A program made the translations under genes and the position numbers. DNA of 64,000 nt, taken from the NCBI RefSeq assembly GCF_019145205.1, contig NZ_JAHSTT010000001.1, positions 248,001 to 312,000 of the forward strand. The letters run 5' to 3'. Below the pieces are notes generated by a model. That model did no database searches. It saw only the letters and a program-made list of their open reading frames with translations, and was not told the DNA's origin. This stretch comes from Pseudomonas khavaziana. Its GTDB lineage: Bacteria > Pseudomonadota > Gammaproteobacteria > Pseudomonadales > Pseudomonadaceae. Positions 52,166-62,305 of this stretch are shown here, one piece after another. Numbering within the stretch: position 1 is the first letter of the stretch; each line of letters begins with the position of its first letter.

Positions 52166-53060
52166 TTCAACCGCAACACGCTGTGGCTATGTTGCCATCG
52201 TCGGCCGCCCGAACGTGGGCAAGTCCACGCTGCTCAACCACATCCTCGGCCAGAAGCTCGCGATCACCTCGCGAAAGCCCCAGACCACCCGCCACAACAT
52301 GCTGGGCATCAAGACCGAAGGCAACGTGCAAGCGGTCTACGTCGACACCCCGGGCATGCACAAAGGCGGCGAGAAAGCCCTGAACCGCTACATGAACAAG
52401 ACCGCTTCGGCCGCGTTGAAAGACGTCGACGTGGTGATCTTTGTGGTCGACCGCACCAAGTGGACCGACGAAGACCAGATGGTCCTCGAGCGCGTGCAGT
52501 ACGTCACCGGCCCGTTGATCGTCGCGTTGAACAAGACCGACCGCATCGAAGACAAAGCCGAGTTGATGCCGCACCTGAGCTGGCTGCAGGAGCAACTGCC
52601 GAACGCCCAGATCATGCCGATCTCGGCCCAGCATGGCCACAACCTCGAAGCCCTGGAGCGCGTGATCGCCGGTTACCTGCCGGAGAACGAGCACTTCTTC
52701 CCGGAAGACCAGATCACCGACCGCAGCAGCCGCTTCCTTGCCGCCGAACTGGTGCGCGAGAAAATCATGCGCCAGATGGGCGCCGAGCTGCCGTACCAGA
52801 TCACCGTGGAAATCGAAGAGTTCAAGCAGCAGGGCAAGACCCTGCATATCCATGCGCTGATCCTCGTCGAACGTGACGGCCAGAAGAAAATCATCATTGG
52901 CGACAAGGGTGAGCGTATCAAGCGCATCGGTACCGAAGCGCGCAAGGATATGGAATTGCTGTTTGACTCCAAGATCATGCTAAACCTGTGGGTGAAGGTT
53001 AAGGGCGGCTGGTCCGATGACGAGCGTGCACTGCGCTCCCTGGGCTATGGCGACCTGTAA
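52158..53060 (+). CDS. era: GTPase Era
   Basis: The protein has 300 residues from the ATG at 52158, chosen because GGAG lies seven bases before it; an ATG six bases earlier is also possible. GTPase motifs are GRPNVGKST (G1), DTPGMH (G3) and NKTD (G4). The C-terminal KH domain (about 215-290) has [23 protein letters not shown]. Era binds 16S rRNA during small-subunit assembly. Start and stop overlap with rnc suggests coupled translation. Confidence 0.97.
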   Translation: MTDSTATRCGYVAIVGRPNVGKSTLLNHILGQKLAITSRKPQTTRHNMLGIKTEGNVQAVYVDTPGMHKGGEKALNRYMNKTASAALKDVDVVIFVVDRTKWTDEDQMVLERVQYVTGPLIVALNKTDRIEDKAELMPHLSWLQEQLPNAQIMPISAQHGHNLEALERVIAGYLPENEHFFPEDQITDRSSRFLAAELVREKIMRQMGAELPYQITVEIEEFKQQGKTLHIHALILVERDGQKKIIIGDKGERIKRIGTEARKDMELLFDSKIMLNLWVKVKGGWSDDERALRSLGYGDL

Positions 53061-53089
53061 GGTCTCGAATGCACCACAGGGCTGAAAAA

Positions 53090-53179
53090 TGTGGGAGGGG
53101 GCTTGCTCCTGATGGCGGTGGGTCAGTTAACCATTAAGTGACTGACACACCGCCATCGGGGGGCAAGCCCCCTCCCACA
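53090..53179. repeat. REPIN, type B
   Basis: An inverted doublet starting TGTGGGAGGGGGCTTGCTCC and ending GCCCCCTCCCACA, inside the operon between era and recO. It could affect relative expression within the transcript. Confidence 0.93.
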
Positions 53180-53225
53180 TTGGGTTTGTGTCGTTTTCAA
53201 AAATGCATTCCAACAGTGAGCATCC

Positions 53226-53915
53226 ATGTCCAAAACCCCGCCTCCCAGCCAACTCGCCTACGTGCTGCACAGCCGCGCCTATCGTGAGACCAGCGCTTTG
53301 GTGGACTTCCTCACGCCTCAAGGCCGCTTGCGTGCGGTATTGCGCAGTGCGCGGGGTAAGGCGGGTACCTTGGCGCGGCCGTTCGTGGCCCTGGATGTGG
53401 AGTTTCGCGGCAAGGGCGAGCTGAAGAACGTCGGCCGCCTGGAGAGCGTCGGCACCTCTGCCTGGCTCAACGGCGATGCACTGTTCAGCGGCCTTTACCT
53501 CAATGAACTGCTGATTCGCCTGTTGCCCGCCGAAGACCCGCACCCGGCGGTCTTCGATCACTACGCCGCCACGTTGCTGGCCCTGGCCGAAGGCCGGCCC
53601 CTGGAGCCGTTGCTGCGCGCCTTCGAATGGCGCCTGCTCGACGACCTTGGCTACGGCTTTGAATTGAGCAACGACCTGCATGGCGAGCCCATCGCCGCCG
53701 ATGGCATGTATCGCCTGCAAGTGGACGCTGGCCTGGAGCGTGTGTTCCTGCTGCAACCGGGCCTGTTCCAGGGCTTCGAGCTGCTGGCCATGAGCGAAGC
53801 GGATTGGACCGCGCCGGGTGCCTTGTCCGCCGCCAAGCGTTTGATGCGCCAGGCCCTGGCCGTGCATCTGGGCGGGCGGCCGCTGGTCAGTCGCGAGTTG
53901 TTTCGAAAGCCCTGA
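53226..53915 (+). CDS. recO: DNA repair protein RecO
   Basis: The 229-residue protein has an N-terminal OB fold ([39 protein letters not shown]) followed by a helical domain ([33 protein letters not shown]). No zinc-finger cysteines are seen, as in other gammaproteobacterial RecO. With RecR it loads RecA on single-stranded DNA. It lies between era and pdxJ as in P. aeruginosa. Confidence 0.94.
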   Translation: MSKTPPPSQLAYVLHSRAYRETSALVDFLTPQGRLRAVLRSARGKAGTLARPFVALDVEFRGKGELKNVGRLESVGTSAWLNGDALFSGLYLNELLIRLLPAEDPHPAVFDHYAATLLALAEGRPLEPLLRAFEWRLLDDLGYGFELSNDLHGEPIAADGMYRLQVDAGLERVFLLQPGLFQGFELLAMSEADWTAPGALSAAKRLMRQALAVHLGGRPLVSRELFRKP

Positions 53916-53966
53916 CATCCCCGTGTATGCTGTGCACCGATTCTTTCCCTTTTCAGGAGCGCTTCC

Positions 53967-54710
53967 GTGACCACCAGCAATCGCATTCTTCTTGGCGTCA
54001 ACATCGACCACGTCGCCACCCTGCGCCAGGCCCGGGGCACCCGTTACCCTGACCCGGTCAAGGCCGCGCTGGACGCCGAAGAAGCGGGTGCTGACGGCAT
54101 CACCGTGCACCTGCGCGAAGATCGCCGCCACATCCAGGAGCGTGATGTGCTGCTGCTCAAGGACGTGCTGCAAACGCGCATGAACTTCGAAATGGGCGTT
54201 ACCGAAGAAATGATGGTGTTTGCCGAACGCATCCGCCCGGCGCATATCTGCCTGGTACCGGAAACCCGCCAGGAACTGACCACCGAGGGCGGCCTTGATG
54301 TCGCAGGTCAAGAAGCGCGGATCAAGGCCGCGGTGGAGCGCTTGTCGAAGATCGGCAGTGAAGTGTCCTTGTTTATCGACGCCGACGAACGCCAGATCCA
54401 AGCCTCGCGCCGTGTCGGTGCCCCGGCCATCGAACTGCACACCGGCCGTTACGCCGATGCCACCACCCCGACCGAAGTGGCCGATGAGCTGCAACGCATC
54501 ATCGACGGCGTGAACTGCGGGCTCAACGAAGGCTTGATCGTCAACGCCGGCCACGGCCTGCACTACCACAACGTCGAAGCGGTGGCCGCGATCAAGGGCA
54601 TCAACGAGCTGAACATCGGCCATGCGCTGGTGGCGCATGCGTTGTTCGTTGGTTTCAAAGGCGCGGTTGCCGAGATGAAGGCGCTGATCCTGGCGGCTGC
54701 CAAGCACTAA
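53967..54710 (+). CDS. pdxJ: Pyridoxine 5'-phosphate synthase
   Basis: The protein has 247 residues from a GTG with CAGGAG before it. It begins with the family sequence [19 protein letters not shown]; other conserved parts are [28 protein letters not shown] and IELHTGRYA, together with [18 protein letters not shown] near the end. It condenses 1-deoxyxylulose-5-phosphate with aminoacetone phosphate in vitamin B6 synthesis. It is the last gene of the lepA run. Confidence 0.97.
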   Translation: MTTSNRILLGVNIDHVATLRQARGTRYPDPVKAALDAEEAGADGITVHLREDRRHIQERDVLLLKDVLQTRMNFEMGVTEEMMVFAERIRPAHICLVPETRQELTTEGGLDVAGQEARIKAAVERLSKIGSEVSLFIDADERQIQASRRVGAPAIELHTGRYADATTPTEVADELQRIIDGVNCGLNEGLIVNAGHGLHYHNVEAVAAIKGINELNIGHALVAHALFVGFKGAVAEMKALILAAAKH

Positions 54711-54728
54711 AAAACAATGAAGATCCAA

Positions 54729-54817
54729 GGTGGGAGGGGGCTTGCCCCCGATAGCGAAGTGTCAGCCAATAAGTTTTTGTCTGATACACCGCTATCGGGA
54801 GCAAGCACCCTCCCACA
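54729..54817. repeat. REPIN, type B (left end altered)
   Basis: An inverted doublet whose left end reads GGTGGGAGGGGGCTTGCCCC instead of TGTGGG. The right unit has GCAAGCACCC in place of GCAAGCCCCC. The two changes suggest an older, drifting copy. It lies between pdxJ and the multicopper oxidase gene. Confidence 0.9.
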
Positions 54818-54903
54818 TGCGAACCCTTACTGTTTAGCGCCCGCGGGTGTATCGTATCTGCCCTTTGCAGGCCCTGTGCCTGCGGCAGATACGTGAGGTT
54901 GTT

Positions 54904-56286
54904 GTGTCCCAATCGTTTTCCCGTCGACAGATCCTCGGTGGCCTTGCCGGCCTGGCAGTAGTCGGTGTGGGTGCTGGTGGCGCCTACCGCTACTGGCTGG
55001 GCAAGGTTGCCGATGCCAACGCAGGAAGCGATTACCAACTGATTGCCGCGCCCCTGGATGTGGAGCTGGTGCCGGGGCACAAGACCGAGGCTTGGGCATT
55101 CGGCCCTTCGGCGCCTGGCACCGAGCTGCGCGTGCGCCAAGGCGAGTGGCTGCGGGTACGCTTCATTAACCACCTGCCGGTTGCCACCACCATTCACTGG
55201 CATGGCATCCGCCTGCCGCTGGAAATGGACGGCGTGCCCTACATCTCGCAGTTGCCGGTACTGCCTGGCGAATACTTCGACTACCAATTCCGTGTGCCCG
55301 ACGCCGGCAGCTACTGGTATCACCCCCATGTGAACAGCAGCGAAGAACTCGGCCGTGGCCTGGTCGGCCCGCTGATCATCGAAGAGCGCGAGCCCACCGG
55401 TTTCAACTACGAGCGCACCCTCAGCCTGAAAAGCTGGCATGTGGATGAAGAGGGCGCCTTCGTCGCCTTCAGCATCCCCCGTGAAGCAGCGCGTGGCGGT
55501 ACGGCGGGGCGCTTGTCGACAATCAACGGGGTGTCCCAGGCGGTCGTCGATCTCCCCGCCGGGCAGATTACCCGGGTGCGCCTGCTCAACCTCGACAACA
55601 CCCTGACCTATCGTCTTAACATCCCCGGCGTCGAAGCACAGATCTACGCGCTGGATGGCAACCCCATCGAGCCGCGCCCGTTGGGCAAGGAATACTGGCT
55701 GGGCCCGGGCATGCGTATCTGCCTGGCGATCAAGGCACCGCCGGCGGGTGAAGAATTGTCGATCCGCAACGGCCCGGTGCGCCTTGGCACCTTCCGTTCG
55801 GTCGCCAATACCGACGCGCCCACCCAATGGCCTCCGGCATTACCGGCTAATCCGATTGCCGAGCCGGACCTGGCCAATGCGGAGAAACTCAACTTCAATT
55901 TCGAATGGGTCGGTTCGGTGTCGGTCAACGTCGACAACGGCAAGCCGCCAAGCCTGTGGCAGATCAACGGCCAGGCCTGGGACATCACCGACAAGACCTG
56001 CGCCGACCGCCCGATTGCCAAGCTTGAGAAGGGCAAGAGCTACATCTTCGAATTGAAGAACATGACTCAGTACCAGCACCCGATCCACTTGCACGGCATG
56101 AGCTTCAAGGTGATCGCTTCGAACCGCCACAAGGTGATTCCGTATTTCACCGACACCTACCTGCTGGGCAAGAACGAACGCGCCCGTGTGGCGTTGGTGG
56201 CGGATAACCCGGGGGTGTGGATGTTCCATTGCCATGTGATCGACCATATGGAAACCGGCCTGATGGCCGCCATCGAGGTGGTGTGA
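54904..56286 (+). CDS. Multicopper oxidase with Tat signal
   Basis: The protein has 460 residues from the GTG at 54904. A twin-arginine signal (SRRQILGG at residues 6-13, then a hydrophobic segment) exports it folded. Copper-binding motifs: HWHG (near residue 98) and WYHPH (near 140) in the first cupredoxin domain, and HPIHLHG (near 397) and HCHVIDHMETGLM (near 441-454) in the last. All type 1, 2 and 3 sites appear intact. It is similar to CueO/CopA-type oxidases. The substrate (copper, iron or phenolics) is not determined. tadA overlaps its stop by one base. Confidence 0.9.
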   Translation: MSQSFSRRQILGGLAGLAVVGVGAGGAYRYWLGKVADANAGSDYQLIAAPLDVELVPGHKTEAWAFGPSAPGTELRVRQGEWLRVRFINHLPVATTIHWHGIRLPLEMDGVPYISQLPVLPGEYFDYQFRVPDAGSYWYHPHVNSSEELGRGLVGPLIIEEREPTGFNYERTLSLKSWHVDEEGAFVAFSIPREAARGGTAGRLSTINGVSQAVVDLPAGQITRVRLLNLDNTLTYRLNIPGVEAQIYALDGNPIEPRPLGKEYWLGPGMRICLAIKAPPAGEELSIRNGPVRLGTFRSVANTDAPTQWPPALPANPIAEPDLANAEKLNFNFEWVGSVSVNVDNGKPPSLWQINGQAWDITDKTCADRPIAKLEKGKSYIFELKNMTQYQHPIHLHGMSFKVIASNRHKVIPYFTDTYLLGKNERARVALVADNPGVWMFHCHVIDHMETGLMAAIEVV

Positions 56287-56783
56287 TGCGCCAGATTCGC
56301 CCCGCGGCGATTATCGATCGCAGCCGCGACCAGGATTTCATGCGCGAAGCCCTGGCCCTCGCTGCCCAAGGAGCGGCGTTGGGCGAAGTTCCGGTAGGTG
56401 CGGTGCTGGTGCAGGACGGTGAAATCATCGGGCGCGGCTTCAATTGCCCGATCAGCGGCAACGACCCCAGCGCCCATGCCGAAATGGTCGCGATCCGCGC
56501 TGCCGCCCAGGCGATCAGTAACTATCGCCTGGTGGGCAGCACGCTGTATGTGACCCTGGAGCCGTGCAGCATGTGCGCCGGGTTGATCGTGCATTCGCGC
56601 ATCGCAAGGGTGGTGTACGGCGCACTGGAGCCCAAGGCCGGGATCGTGCAGAGTCAGGGGCAGTTTTTTACCCAGGGCTTTCTCAACCATAAAGTGCTGT
56701 TTGAAGGCGGCGTGCTGGCCGAGGAGTGCGGCATGGTGTTGAGTGAGTTCTTCAAGGCTCGCCGAGCTAAACCACCACTCTAA
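56286..56783 (+). CDS. tadA: tRNA-specific adenosine deaminase
   Basis: The protein has 165 residues from the ATG at 56286, which overlaps the oxidase stop (TGATG). The zinc-binding deaminase motifs are HAEMVAIR (His and catalytic Glu) and EPCSMCAG (two Cys). NYRLVGSTLYVTLEPC and VVYGALEPKAG are typical of TadA. It makes inosine at position 34 of tRNA-Arg. A type B REPIN follows. Confidence 0.96.
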   Translation: MRQIRPAAIIDRSRDQDFMREALALAAQGAALGEVPVGAVLVQDGEIIGRGFNCPISGNDPSAHAEMVAIRAAAQAISNYRLVGSTLYVTLEPCSMCAGLIVHSRIARVVYGALEPKAGIVQSQGQFFTQGFLNHKVLFEGGVLAEECGMVLSEFFKARRAKPPL

Positions 56784-56801
56784 AGAACACTGAGAACAAA
56801 A

Positions 56802-56890
56802 TGTGGGAGGGGGCTTGCTCCCGATAGCTGTGTATCAGCCATAAGTGTGGTGGCTGACACTCTGCTATCGGAAGCAAGCCCCCTCCCACA
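56802..56890. repeat. REPIN, type B
   Basis: An inverted doublet starting TGTGGGAGGGGGCTTGCTCC, between the convergent tadA and cmoB genes. The right unit has GGAAGCAAGC, one change from the usual form. Confidence 0.92.
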
Positions 56891-56914
56891 TTTGGATCTT
56901 CATCTATTCAGTGA

Positions 56915-57871
56915 TTACTTCTTGGCGATGATCACAGCCCGCATCGGCGCCGGCAGCCCTTCGATGGTCTTGCTGTGATCTTCGGGGTCGAGGAAGTCAC
57001 TGAGCGACTGGTACTTCATCCACTCTGTCCCCCGCTGTTCCTCAACTGTGGTCACACTCACATCCACGCACCTCACCTCACTGAATCCGGCACGGCGCAG
57101 CCACAGCATCAAGGCCGGCACCGAGGGCAGGAACCACACGTTACGCATCTGTGCGTAGCGATCTTCCGGCACCAGCACCTGCTGCTGATCGCCTTCCACC
57201 ACCAGGGTTTCCAGGACCAGTTCGCCGCCTTTGACCAGGGTGTCTTTCAGCGCCAGCAAGTGCTCGATCGGCGAGCGGCGGTGGTAGAACACGCCCATGG
57301 AAAACACCGTATCAAAGCCTTCCAGGTTCGCCGGCAAATCTTCGAACGGGAACGGCAGGTGCCAGGCCCGGGGCTCGGACAGGTAACGCTGCACCGCCTG
57401 GAACTGGCAGAAGAACAACCAGTTCGGGTCTACGCCAATCACGCTGTCGGCCCCGGCGCCGAGCATGCGCCACATGTAGTACCCGTTGCCGCAACCGACA
57501 TCGAGGATGCGCTTGCCGTTCAGGTCCAGGTGCGGCGCGACCCGCGACCACTTCCAGTCCGAACGCCATTCGGTATCAACATGCACGCCGAACAGGTGGA
57601 ATGGGCCTTTGCGCCAGGGGCTCAGGCCCATCAGGGCGGTGTGCATTTGCGCACGGGTGGCGTCGTCGCAGTCGGTATCCAGCACCAGGCAATGGAGCAG
57701 GTCGACTTCGCTGGGCTGGATCTGCGGCAGCGCATCCAGCGCGCTCTGCCATCGTTCCAGATCGCCGTGGCCCTTTTCCATCTTGCTATCGAGCTGCGCT
57801 TGCAGACCTTGGGCCCACACGGCCAAGGGAGTGCCGACCAGGTGGCGGGCGAGGGGGGACAAATCAATCAT
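56915..57871 (-). CDS. cmoB: tRNA U34 carboxymethyltransferase
   Basis: The 318-residue protein begins [41 protein letters not shown]. It has the SAM-dependent fold [30 protein letters not shown] (near residues 123-152), and [22 protein letters not shown] before it is diagnostic for CmoB. It transfers a carboxymethyl group from carboxy-SAM to tRNA wobble uridine. The start overlaps the cmoA stop by four bases (ATGA). Confidence 0.96.
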   Translation of the reverse strand: MIDLSPLARHLVGTPLAVWAQGLQAQLDSKMEKGHGDLERWQSALDALPQIQPSEVDLLHCLVLDTDCDDATRAQMHTALMGLSPWRKGPFHLFGVHVDTEWRSDWKWSRVAPHLDLNGKRILDVGCGNGYYMWRMLGAGADSVIGVDPNWLFFCQFQAVQRYLSEPRAWHLPFPFEDLPANLEGFDTVFSMGVFYHRRSPIEHLLALKDTLVKGGELVLETLVVEGDQQQVLVPEDRYAQMRNVWFLPSVPALMLWLRRAGFSEVRCVDVSVTTVEEQRGTEWMKYQSLSDFLDPEDHSKTIEGLPAPMRAVIIAKK

Positions 57872-58611
57872 GGCAAGGCAATCAACGAGGCAAAGTTAAG
57901 ACACTGGAACCACGGCACGACTTTCGAGAACCCCGCCGCCAGCAGGCGTTCGCGGTGTTCCTCGAGGCTGTCGGGCTTCATGACGTTTTCGATGGCGCTG
58001 CGCTTCTGGGCGATTTCCAGTTCGCTGTAGCCGTTGGCGCGTTTGAACGCGATATGCAGGTCGGTCAGCAGTGCGTGTTCCTCGACATCGTTGAAGCGCA
58101 GCTTTTCCGAAAGGATCAACGCCCCGCCGGGCAGCAACGATTGGCGGATACGCCCGAGCAACGCCAGGCGTTCGTCAGGGGCGATAAATTGCAGGGTGAA
58201 GTTCAGCGCCACCACCGAGGCGGGCTTAAATTGAAGGGCAAGGATATCGCCCTCGACTACCTCGACCGGCAGCAACTCCTGGAACATCGAGTCCTGGCCA
58301 TTGAGGTATTCCCGGCAGCGTTCGACCATCGCCGCCGAGTTATCCACCGCGATGACCCGGCAGCCATCGGTGCGTACATGGCGACGCAGGGCCTGAGTGA
58401 CGGCACCCAGGGATGAACCCAGGTCATACAACACACTGTTGGGTTGGGCAAATTGCGCGGCCAGTACGCCGAGGTTCTCGACGATGGTCGGGTAACCCGG
58501 CACCGAGCGCTTGATCATGTCCGGGAACACCCGCACCACATCCTCGTTAAAGGCGAAGTCCGGCACCTGGGGCAGGGGCTGGGCGAATAGGCGATCGGGT
58601 TCTTTGCTCAC
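57868..58611 (-). CDS. cmoA: Carboxy-SAM synthase
   Basis: The 247-residue protein from a GTG start has the SAM-binding [20 protein letters not shown] (near residue 58) and [38 protein letters not shown], the family opening. It converts SAM and prephenate to carboxy-SAM for CmoB, and the two genes are translationally coupled. Confidence 0.95.
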   Translation of the reverse strand: MSKEPDRLFAQPLPQVPDFAFNEDVVRVFPDMIKRSVPGYPTIVENLGVLAAQFAQPNSVLYDLGSSLGAVTQALRRHVRTDGCRVIAVDNSAAMVERCREYLNGQDSMFQELLPVEVVEGDILALQFKPASVVALNFTLQFIAPDERLALLGRIRQSLLPGGALILSEKLRFNDVEEHALLTDLHIAFKRANGYSELEIAQKRSAIENVMKPDSLEEHRERLLAAGFSKVVPWFQCLNFASLIALP

Positions 58612-58647
58612 GGCTGTTCCGGCGACGATGGGGGAAAGGCCGGCATT

Positions 58648-59304
58648 TTAGCCAAGTTGGCCCTCGGATGCGCGGGTTGTCTGATGGAAAGCAGAGGCGG
58701 TGATGCCCCATTGCCCGAGCCAATAGGTGGTGATCAACAGATAGGGGGCCGCATCGAACGCCAGTACAAACCGATTGATACCGATCAACGTGTCGGAAAA
58801 CACAAACGACACTGCACCCGCCGCCGCCAGCAGTGCCGAGCGTTTCGGCACAGCGCTGCCCAAGCGCGCCAATGCACGCCAGAGCATGGCGCTGATCACC
58901 AGCGCGTAAACCACTACCGGTACCAACAGGTCGCCCAGGCCATGGGCAATCAGAACACTCAACAGGATCGTCCCGACGCCGAGGGCCAGCATCAGGGCCA
59001 GCACCGCCAGGCGCCGGCAATCACTGAGATAGGCTTTGAGATAGGCCAGGTGCGCGCACAGGAATGCGCCCAGGCCAAAGATGAACAGGTCCCCCGGCCA
59101 GGCGAGCAGTACATCGCCCACCAGGGAAAAAATCAGCCCCAGGCTGATCCAGCGCCGATAGTCAGTGGGCGGTGCGTCATGCAGCCAACCCAGCAACGCC
59201 AGTACCGGCAGCGGCTTGACCAGCAGGCACAGCAGCGTCGCATGGGTCGCCAGGCCGTAGATGAAGGTGCCGGCGCCCATCAAAGCAAGGATCAGCCATG
59301 GCAT
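58648..59304 (-). CDS. YhhN/TMEM86-family lysoplasmalogenase-like membrane protein
   Basis: The 218-residue protein has seven or eight hydrophobic segments. The YhhN pattern is visible: LLVKPLPVLALLGWL (conserved Lys-Pro), LIFSLVGDVLLAWPGDLFIFGLGAFLCAHLAYLKAY (conserved Gly-Asp and His) and VSFVFSDTLIGINRF (conserved Ser-Asp). Relatives hydrolyse lysoplasmalogen, but the bacterial substrate is unclear. It begins one base after the chagasin-like gene's stop, so they form one operon. Confidence 0.88.
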   Translation of the reverse strand: MPWLILALMGAGTFIYGLATHATLLCLLVKPLPVLALLGWLHDAPPTDYRRWISLGLIFSLVGDVLLAWPGDLFIFGLGAFLCAHLAYLKAYLSDCRRLAVLALMLALGVGTILLSVLIAHGLGDLLVPVVVYALVISAMLWRALARLGSAVPKRSALLAAAGAVSFVFSDTLIGINRFVLAFDAAPYLLITTYWLGQWGITASAFHQTTRASEGQLG

Positions 59305-59305
59305 A

Positions 59306-59695
59306 TCAGTTCACCGTAATGGCACAGTCAAAGGTTTCGGCGGGCTCGGCTTCCGGCTCCCAAGGTTGCTGGGAGGTCAGGCGTAAACGGCCCTGGCCCG
59401 CGGCAAACGCCTGGAAGCGCCAGGTTGACTGACCACCGCCACCGATCACGCCGGATTCGCTGCTGCTGTAGACCTCGGGGCTCAAGGCGCGCAAGACACC
59501 GCCAGCGGAGTCCTGGATGGCCCAGCGATAACCGGTGGTGGGGTTGCTTGGCAGGGTGAGGATCAAGTTTTGTCCGGTTTTAAGCAGGATTGGGCAACTG
59601 CTCTGGTTTTCCACGCTGATGTTTTGCTTGGGAGCACTGGCACAAGCGGCCAGCAGGGCAAGGCTCAAGGGGAGAAGCAGGCGGGCAGCGGTCAT
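59306..59695 (-). CDS. Chagasin-family (I42) cysteine-peptidase inhibitor lipoprotein
   Basis: The protein has 129 residues from the ATG at 59695. It has a lipobox (LALLAACAS, Cys18), then a beta-rich domain with the I42 inhibitor loops: NPTTGYRW (near residue 50), GGGGQSTWRFQA (near 87) and the last loop QPWEPE (near 110). These three loops wedge into the active site of papain-type peptidases. P. aeruginosa carries a similar protein in the same place. It lies downstream of lon on the minus strand, separated by a REP pair. Confidence 0.87.
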   Translation of the reverse strand: MTAARLLLPLSLALLAACASAPKQNISVENQSSCPILLKTGQNLILTLPSNPTTGYRWAIQDSAGGVLRALSPEVYSSSESGVIGGGGQSTWRFQAFAAGQGRLRLTSQQPWEPEAEPAETFDCAITVN

Positions 59696-59785
59696 GGGGG
59701 CTCCGTTTATACACGACGAAGGGCGAGCATAACCGAAGATGAGACAGGGTGTGACAAGCAGGAGATGTGTTGCGGCCACTGACGC

Positions 59786-59858
59786 CATCGGGGGCAAGTC
59801 CCCTCCCACACTTGAATGTGTTCACAAATCAAAATGTGGGAGGGGGCTTGCCCCGATG
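59786..59858. repeat. REP pair in reversed (inside-out) order
   Basis: The two type B units read CATCGGGGGCAAGTCCCCTC (59786 onward, ending CCCACA at 59810) and TGTGGGAGGGGGCTTGCCCC (59835 onward). In all other type B copies the TGTGGG ends are outermost; here they face each other across 24 bases. It lies between the start of the inhibitor gene and the end of lon. Confidence 0.85.
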
Positions 59859-59884
59859 AGGCCGGTTCAGGCGCTAGAGCTCTA

Positions 59885-62305
59885 TCAGAACAGCACCTTC
59901 GCCACATCCGCAAAGCGCTTGGCAAAGTGCACCGTCATGCCCTCCTTCAGATAGTCGGGCAATTCTTCAAAGCTGCCACGGTTCGGCTCCGGCAAGATCA
60001 ACTCGTGAATTTTCTGGCGCCGCGCCGCAATCACCTTCTCGCGCACTCCGCCAATCGGCAGCACATGCCCGGTCAGCGTCAGTTCACCGGTCATCGCCAC
60101 GCCTTTCTTCGGCGGTTGGTTGCGCGCCAGGGAGAGCAATGCACTGGCCATGGTCACGCCCGCGCTCGGGCCGTCTTTCGGCGTGGCGCCTTCCGGTACG
60201 TGCAAGTGCACGAAGGCTTCGTCGAAGAACTTCGGATCACCGCCAAATGACTTCAGGTTCGAGCTGATGTAGCTGTAGGCGATTTCGGCGGACTCCTTCA
60301 TCACCTCACCCAACTGTCCGGTGAGCTTGAAGCCGCGATTGAGCGTGTGGATCCGCGTCGCCTCAATCGGCAACGTAGCGCCGCCCATGCTGGTCCAGGC
60401 CAGGCCGGTAATCACGCCGGTGCCGGACAAGACTTGCTCGTTACGGAACACCGGCATGCCCAGGGAGCTTTCCAGGTCCTTGTTGCCGATCTTGATCACG
60501 CGGTCGGGCTCATCCAGCAGCTTGACCACCGCCTTGCGCACCAGTTTGCCCAGTTGTTTTTCCAACTGGCGCACGCCGGCTTCCCGCGCATAACCGTCGA
60601 TCAACGCACGCAAGGCGCCGTCGCTGATGGTCAGGCTGTTTTTGGCCACGCCGGCTTTTTCCAACTGTTTGGGCCACAGGTGACGCTTGGCGATGGCGAC
60701 TTTTTCTTCGGTGATATAGCCCGACAGGCGAATCACTTCCATACGGTCGAGCAACGGGCCTGGGATCGAATCGAGGGTGTTGGCGGTACACACGAACAGC
60801 ACTTTGGACAGGTCCAGGCGCAGGTCCAGGTAGTGGTCTAGGAATTCGACGTTCTGCTCAGGGTCCAGGGTTTCCAACAACGCCGACGCCGGGTCGCCCT
60901 GGAAGCTCTGGCCCATCTTGTCGATCTCATCGAGCATGATCACCGGGTTCATGACTTCCACGTCTTTCAACGCCTGCACCAGCTTGCCGGGCAGGGCGCC
61001 GATGTAGGTGCGGCGGTGGCCCTTGATCTCGGCCTCGTCGCGCATGCCGCCGACGCTGAAACGGTAGAAAGGTCGGCCCAGGGATTCGGCGATGGATTTA
61101 CCCACACTGGTCTTGCCCACGCCCGGCGGGCCCACCAGCAGCACAATGGAGCCGGCGACTTCGCCTTTATAGGCGCCGACGGCGAGGAATTCGAGGATGC
61201 GGCTCTTGATGTCGTCCAGGCCTGCGTGATGCTTGTCCAGCACCTTGCGTGCATGCTTGAGGTCGAGCTTGTCCGCGCCGTACACGCCCCACGGTACCGA
61301 GGTGGCCCAGTCCAGGTAGTTGCGCGTCACCGCGTATTCCGGCGAGCCGGTTTCAAGGATCGACAGCTTGTTCAGTTCTTCATCGATGCGCTTTTTCGCC
61401 TGGGCCGGCAGCACCTTGCCTTCCAGGCGCTGCTCGAACTGCTCGACGTCGGCGCTGCGGTCGTCCTTGGTCAGGCCCAGCTCCTGCTGGATGACCTTGA
61501 GCTGTTCCTTGAGGAAGAATTCGCGCTGGTGTTCGCCGATCTTGCGGTTCACTTCGGCGGAGAGTTCTTTTTGCAGGCGCGCGACTTCGACTTCCTTGCG
61601 CAGCATCGGCAAGACTTTTTCCATGCGCTTGAGCATGGGCACGCAGTCCAGCACCTCCTGCAACTCGTTGCCGGTCGCCGAGGTCAGCGCGGCGGCGAAA
61701 TCGGTAAGCGGCGATGGGTCATTGGGGCTGAAGCGGTTGAGGTAGTTCTTCAACTCTTCGCTGTACAGCGGGTTGAGGGGCAGCAGTTCCTTGATCGCAT
61801 TGATCAGCGCCATGCCATAGGCCTTGACCTCGTCGGTCGGCTCGCTGGGCTGGTGCGGGTATTCGACTTCCACCAGGTAGGGTGGACGATGATGCTTGAG
61901 CCAGGTCTTGATGCGCACGCGGGTCAGGCCCTGGGCCACGAATTGCAGCTTGCCGTTCTCGCGGCTGGCGTGGTGCACCTTGACCAGGGTGCCGTACAGC
62001 GGCAGGGCCGAGGTGTCGAAATGCCGTGGGTCTTCGGGCGGCGTGTCCATGAAAAACAAGGCAAGAGAGTGATGGTCGGATTTGCTCACCAGCTCCAGGG
62101 TCTCGGCCCAGGGCTCTTCATTAACGATCACCGGCAACACTTGTGCCGGGAAAAACGGCCGATTGTGGATCGGGATGATGTAGACCTTGTCCGGCAGGTT
62201 TTGCCCTGGCAGGGCCAGGCCGGTGTTGGACGAGGCGGTTTCAGCGTTTTCGGGATCGGCGTAGTCGTTGAGGTCGTAATCAGGGACGTCTTGCTGGTCG
62301 CTCAT
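59885..62305 (-). CDS. lon: ATP-dependent Lon-family protease (AsrA-like, second Lon type)
   Basis: The 806-residue protein has an N-terminal Lon substrate domain (residues about 40-235) and a coiled-coil region. The AAA+ ATPase has Walker A GPPGVGKT (near 395) and Walker B VIMLDEIDK. The serine-lysine protease domain has catalytic Ser in KDGPSAGVTMA (near 712) and Lys in GGVREKVIAA (near 755). Gene order with the chagasin-like gene matches PA0778-PA0779, which points to the AsrA-type Lon (linked to the heat-shock and aminoglycoside response in P. aeruginosa) rather than the main Lon beside clpX. Confidence 0.95.
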   Translation of the reverse strand: MSDQQDVPDYDLNDYADPENAETASSNTGLALPGQNLPDKVYIIPIHNRPFFPAQVLPVIVNEEPWAETLELVSKSDHHSLALFFMDTPPEDPRHFDTSALPLYGTLVKVHHASRENGKLQFVAQGLTRVRIKTWLKHHRPPYLVEVEYPHQPSEPTDEVKAYGMALINAIKELLPLNPLYSEELKNYLNRFSPNDPSPLTDFAAALTSATGNELQEVLDCVPMLKRMEKVLPMLRKEVEVARLQKELSAEVNRKIGEHQREFFLKEQLKVIQQELGLTKDDRSADVEQFEQRLEGKVLPAQAKKRIDEELNKLSILETGSPEYAVTRNYLDWATSVPWGVYGADKLDLKHARKVLDKHHAGLDDIKSRILEFLAVGAYKGEVAGSIVLLVGPPGVGKTSVGKSIAESLGRPFYRFSVGGMRDEAEIKGHRRTYIGALPGKLVQALKDVEVMNPVIMLDEIDKMGQSFQGDPASALLETLDPEQNVEFLDHYLDLRLDLSKVLFVCTANTLDSIPGPLLDRMEVIRLSGYITEEKVAIAKRHLWPKQLEKAGVAKNSLTISDGALRALIDGYAREAGVRQLEKQLGKLVRKAVVKLLDEPDRVIKIGNKDLESSLGMPVFRNEQVLSGTGVITGLAWTSMGGATLPIEATRIHTLNRGFKLTGQLGEVMKESAEIAYSYISSNLKSFGGDPKFFDEAFVHLHVPEGATPKDGPSAGVTMASALLSLARNQPPKKGVAMTGELTLTGHVLPIGGVREKVIAARRQKIHELILPEPNRGSFEELPDYLKEGMTVHFAKRFADVAKVLF

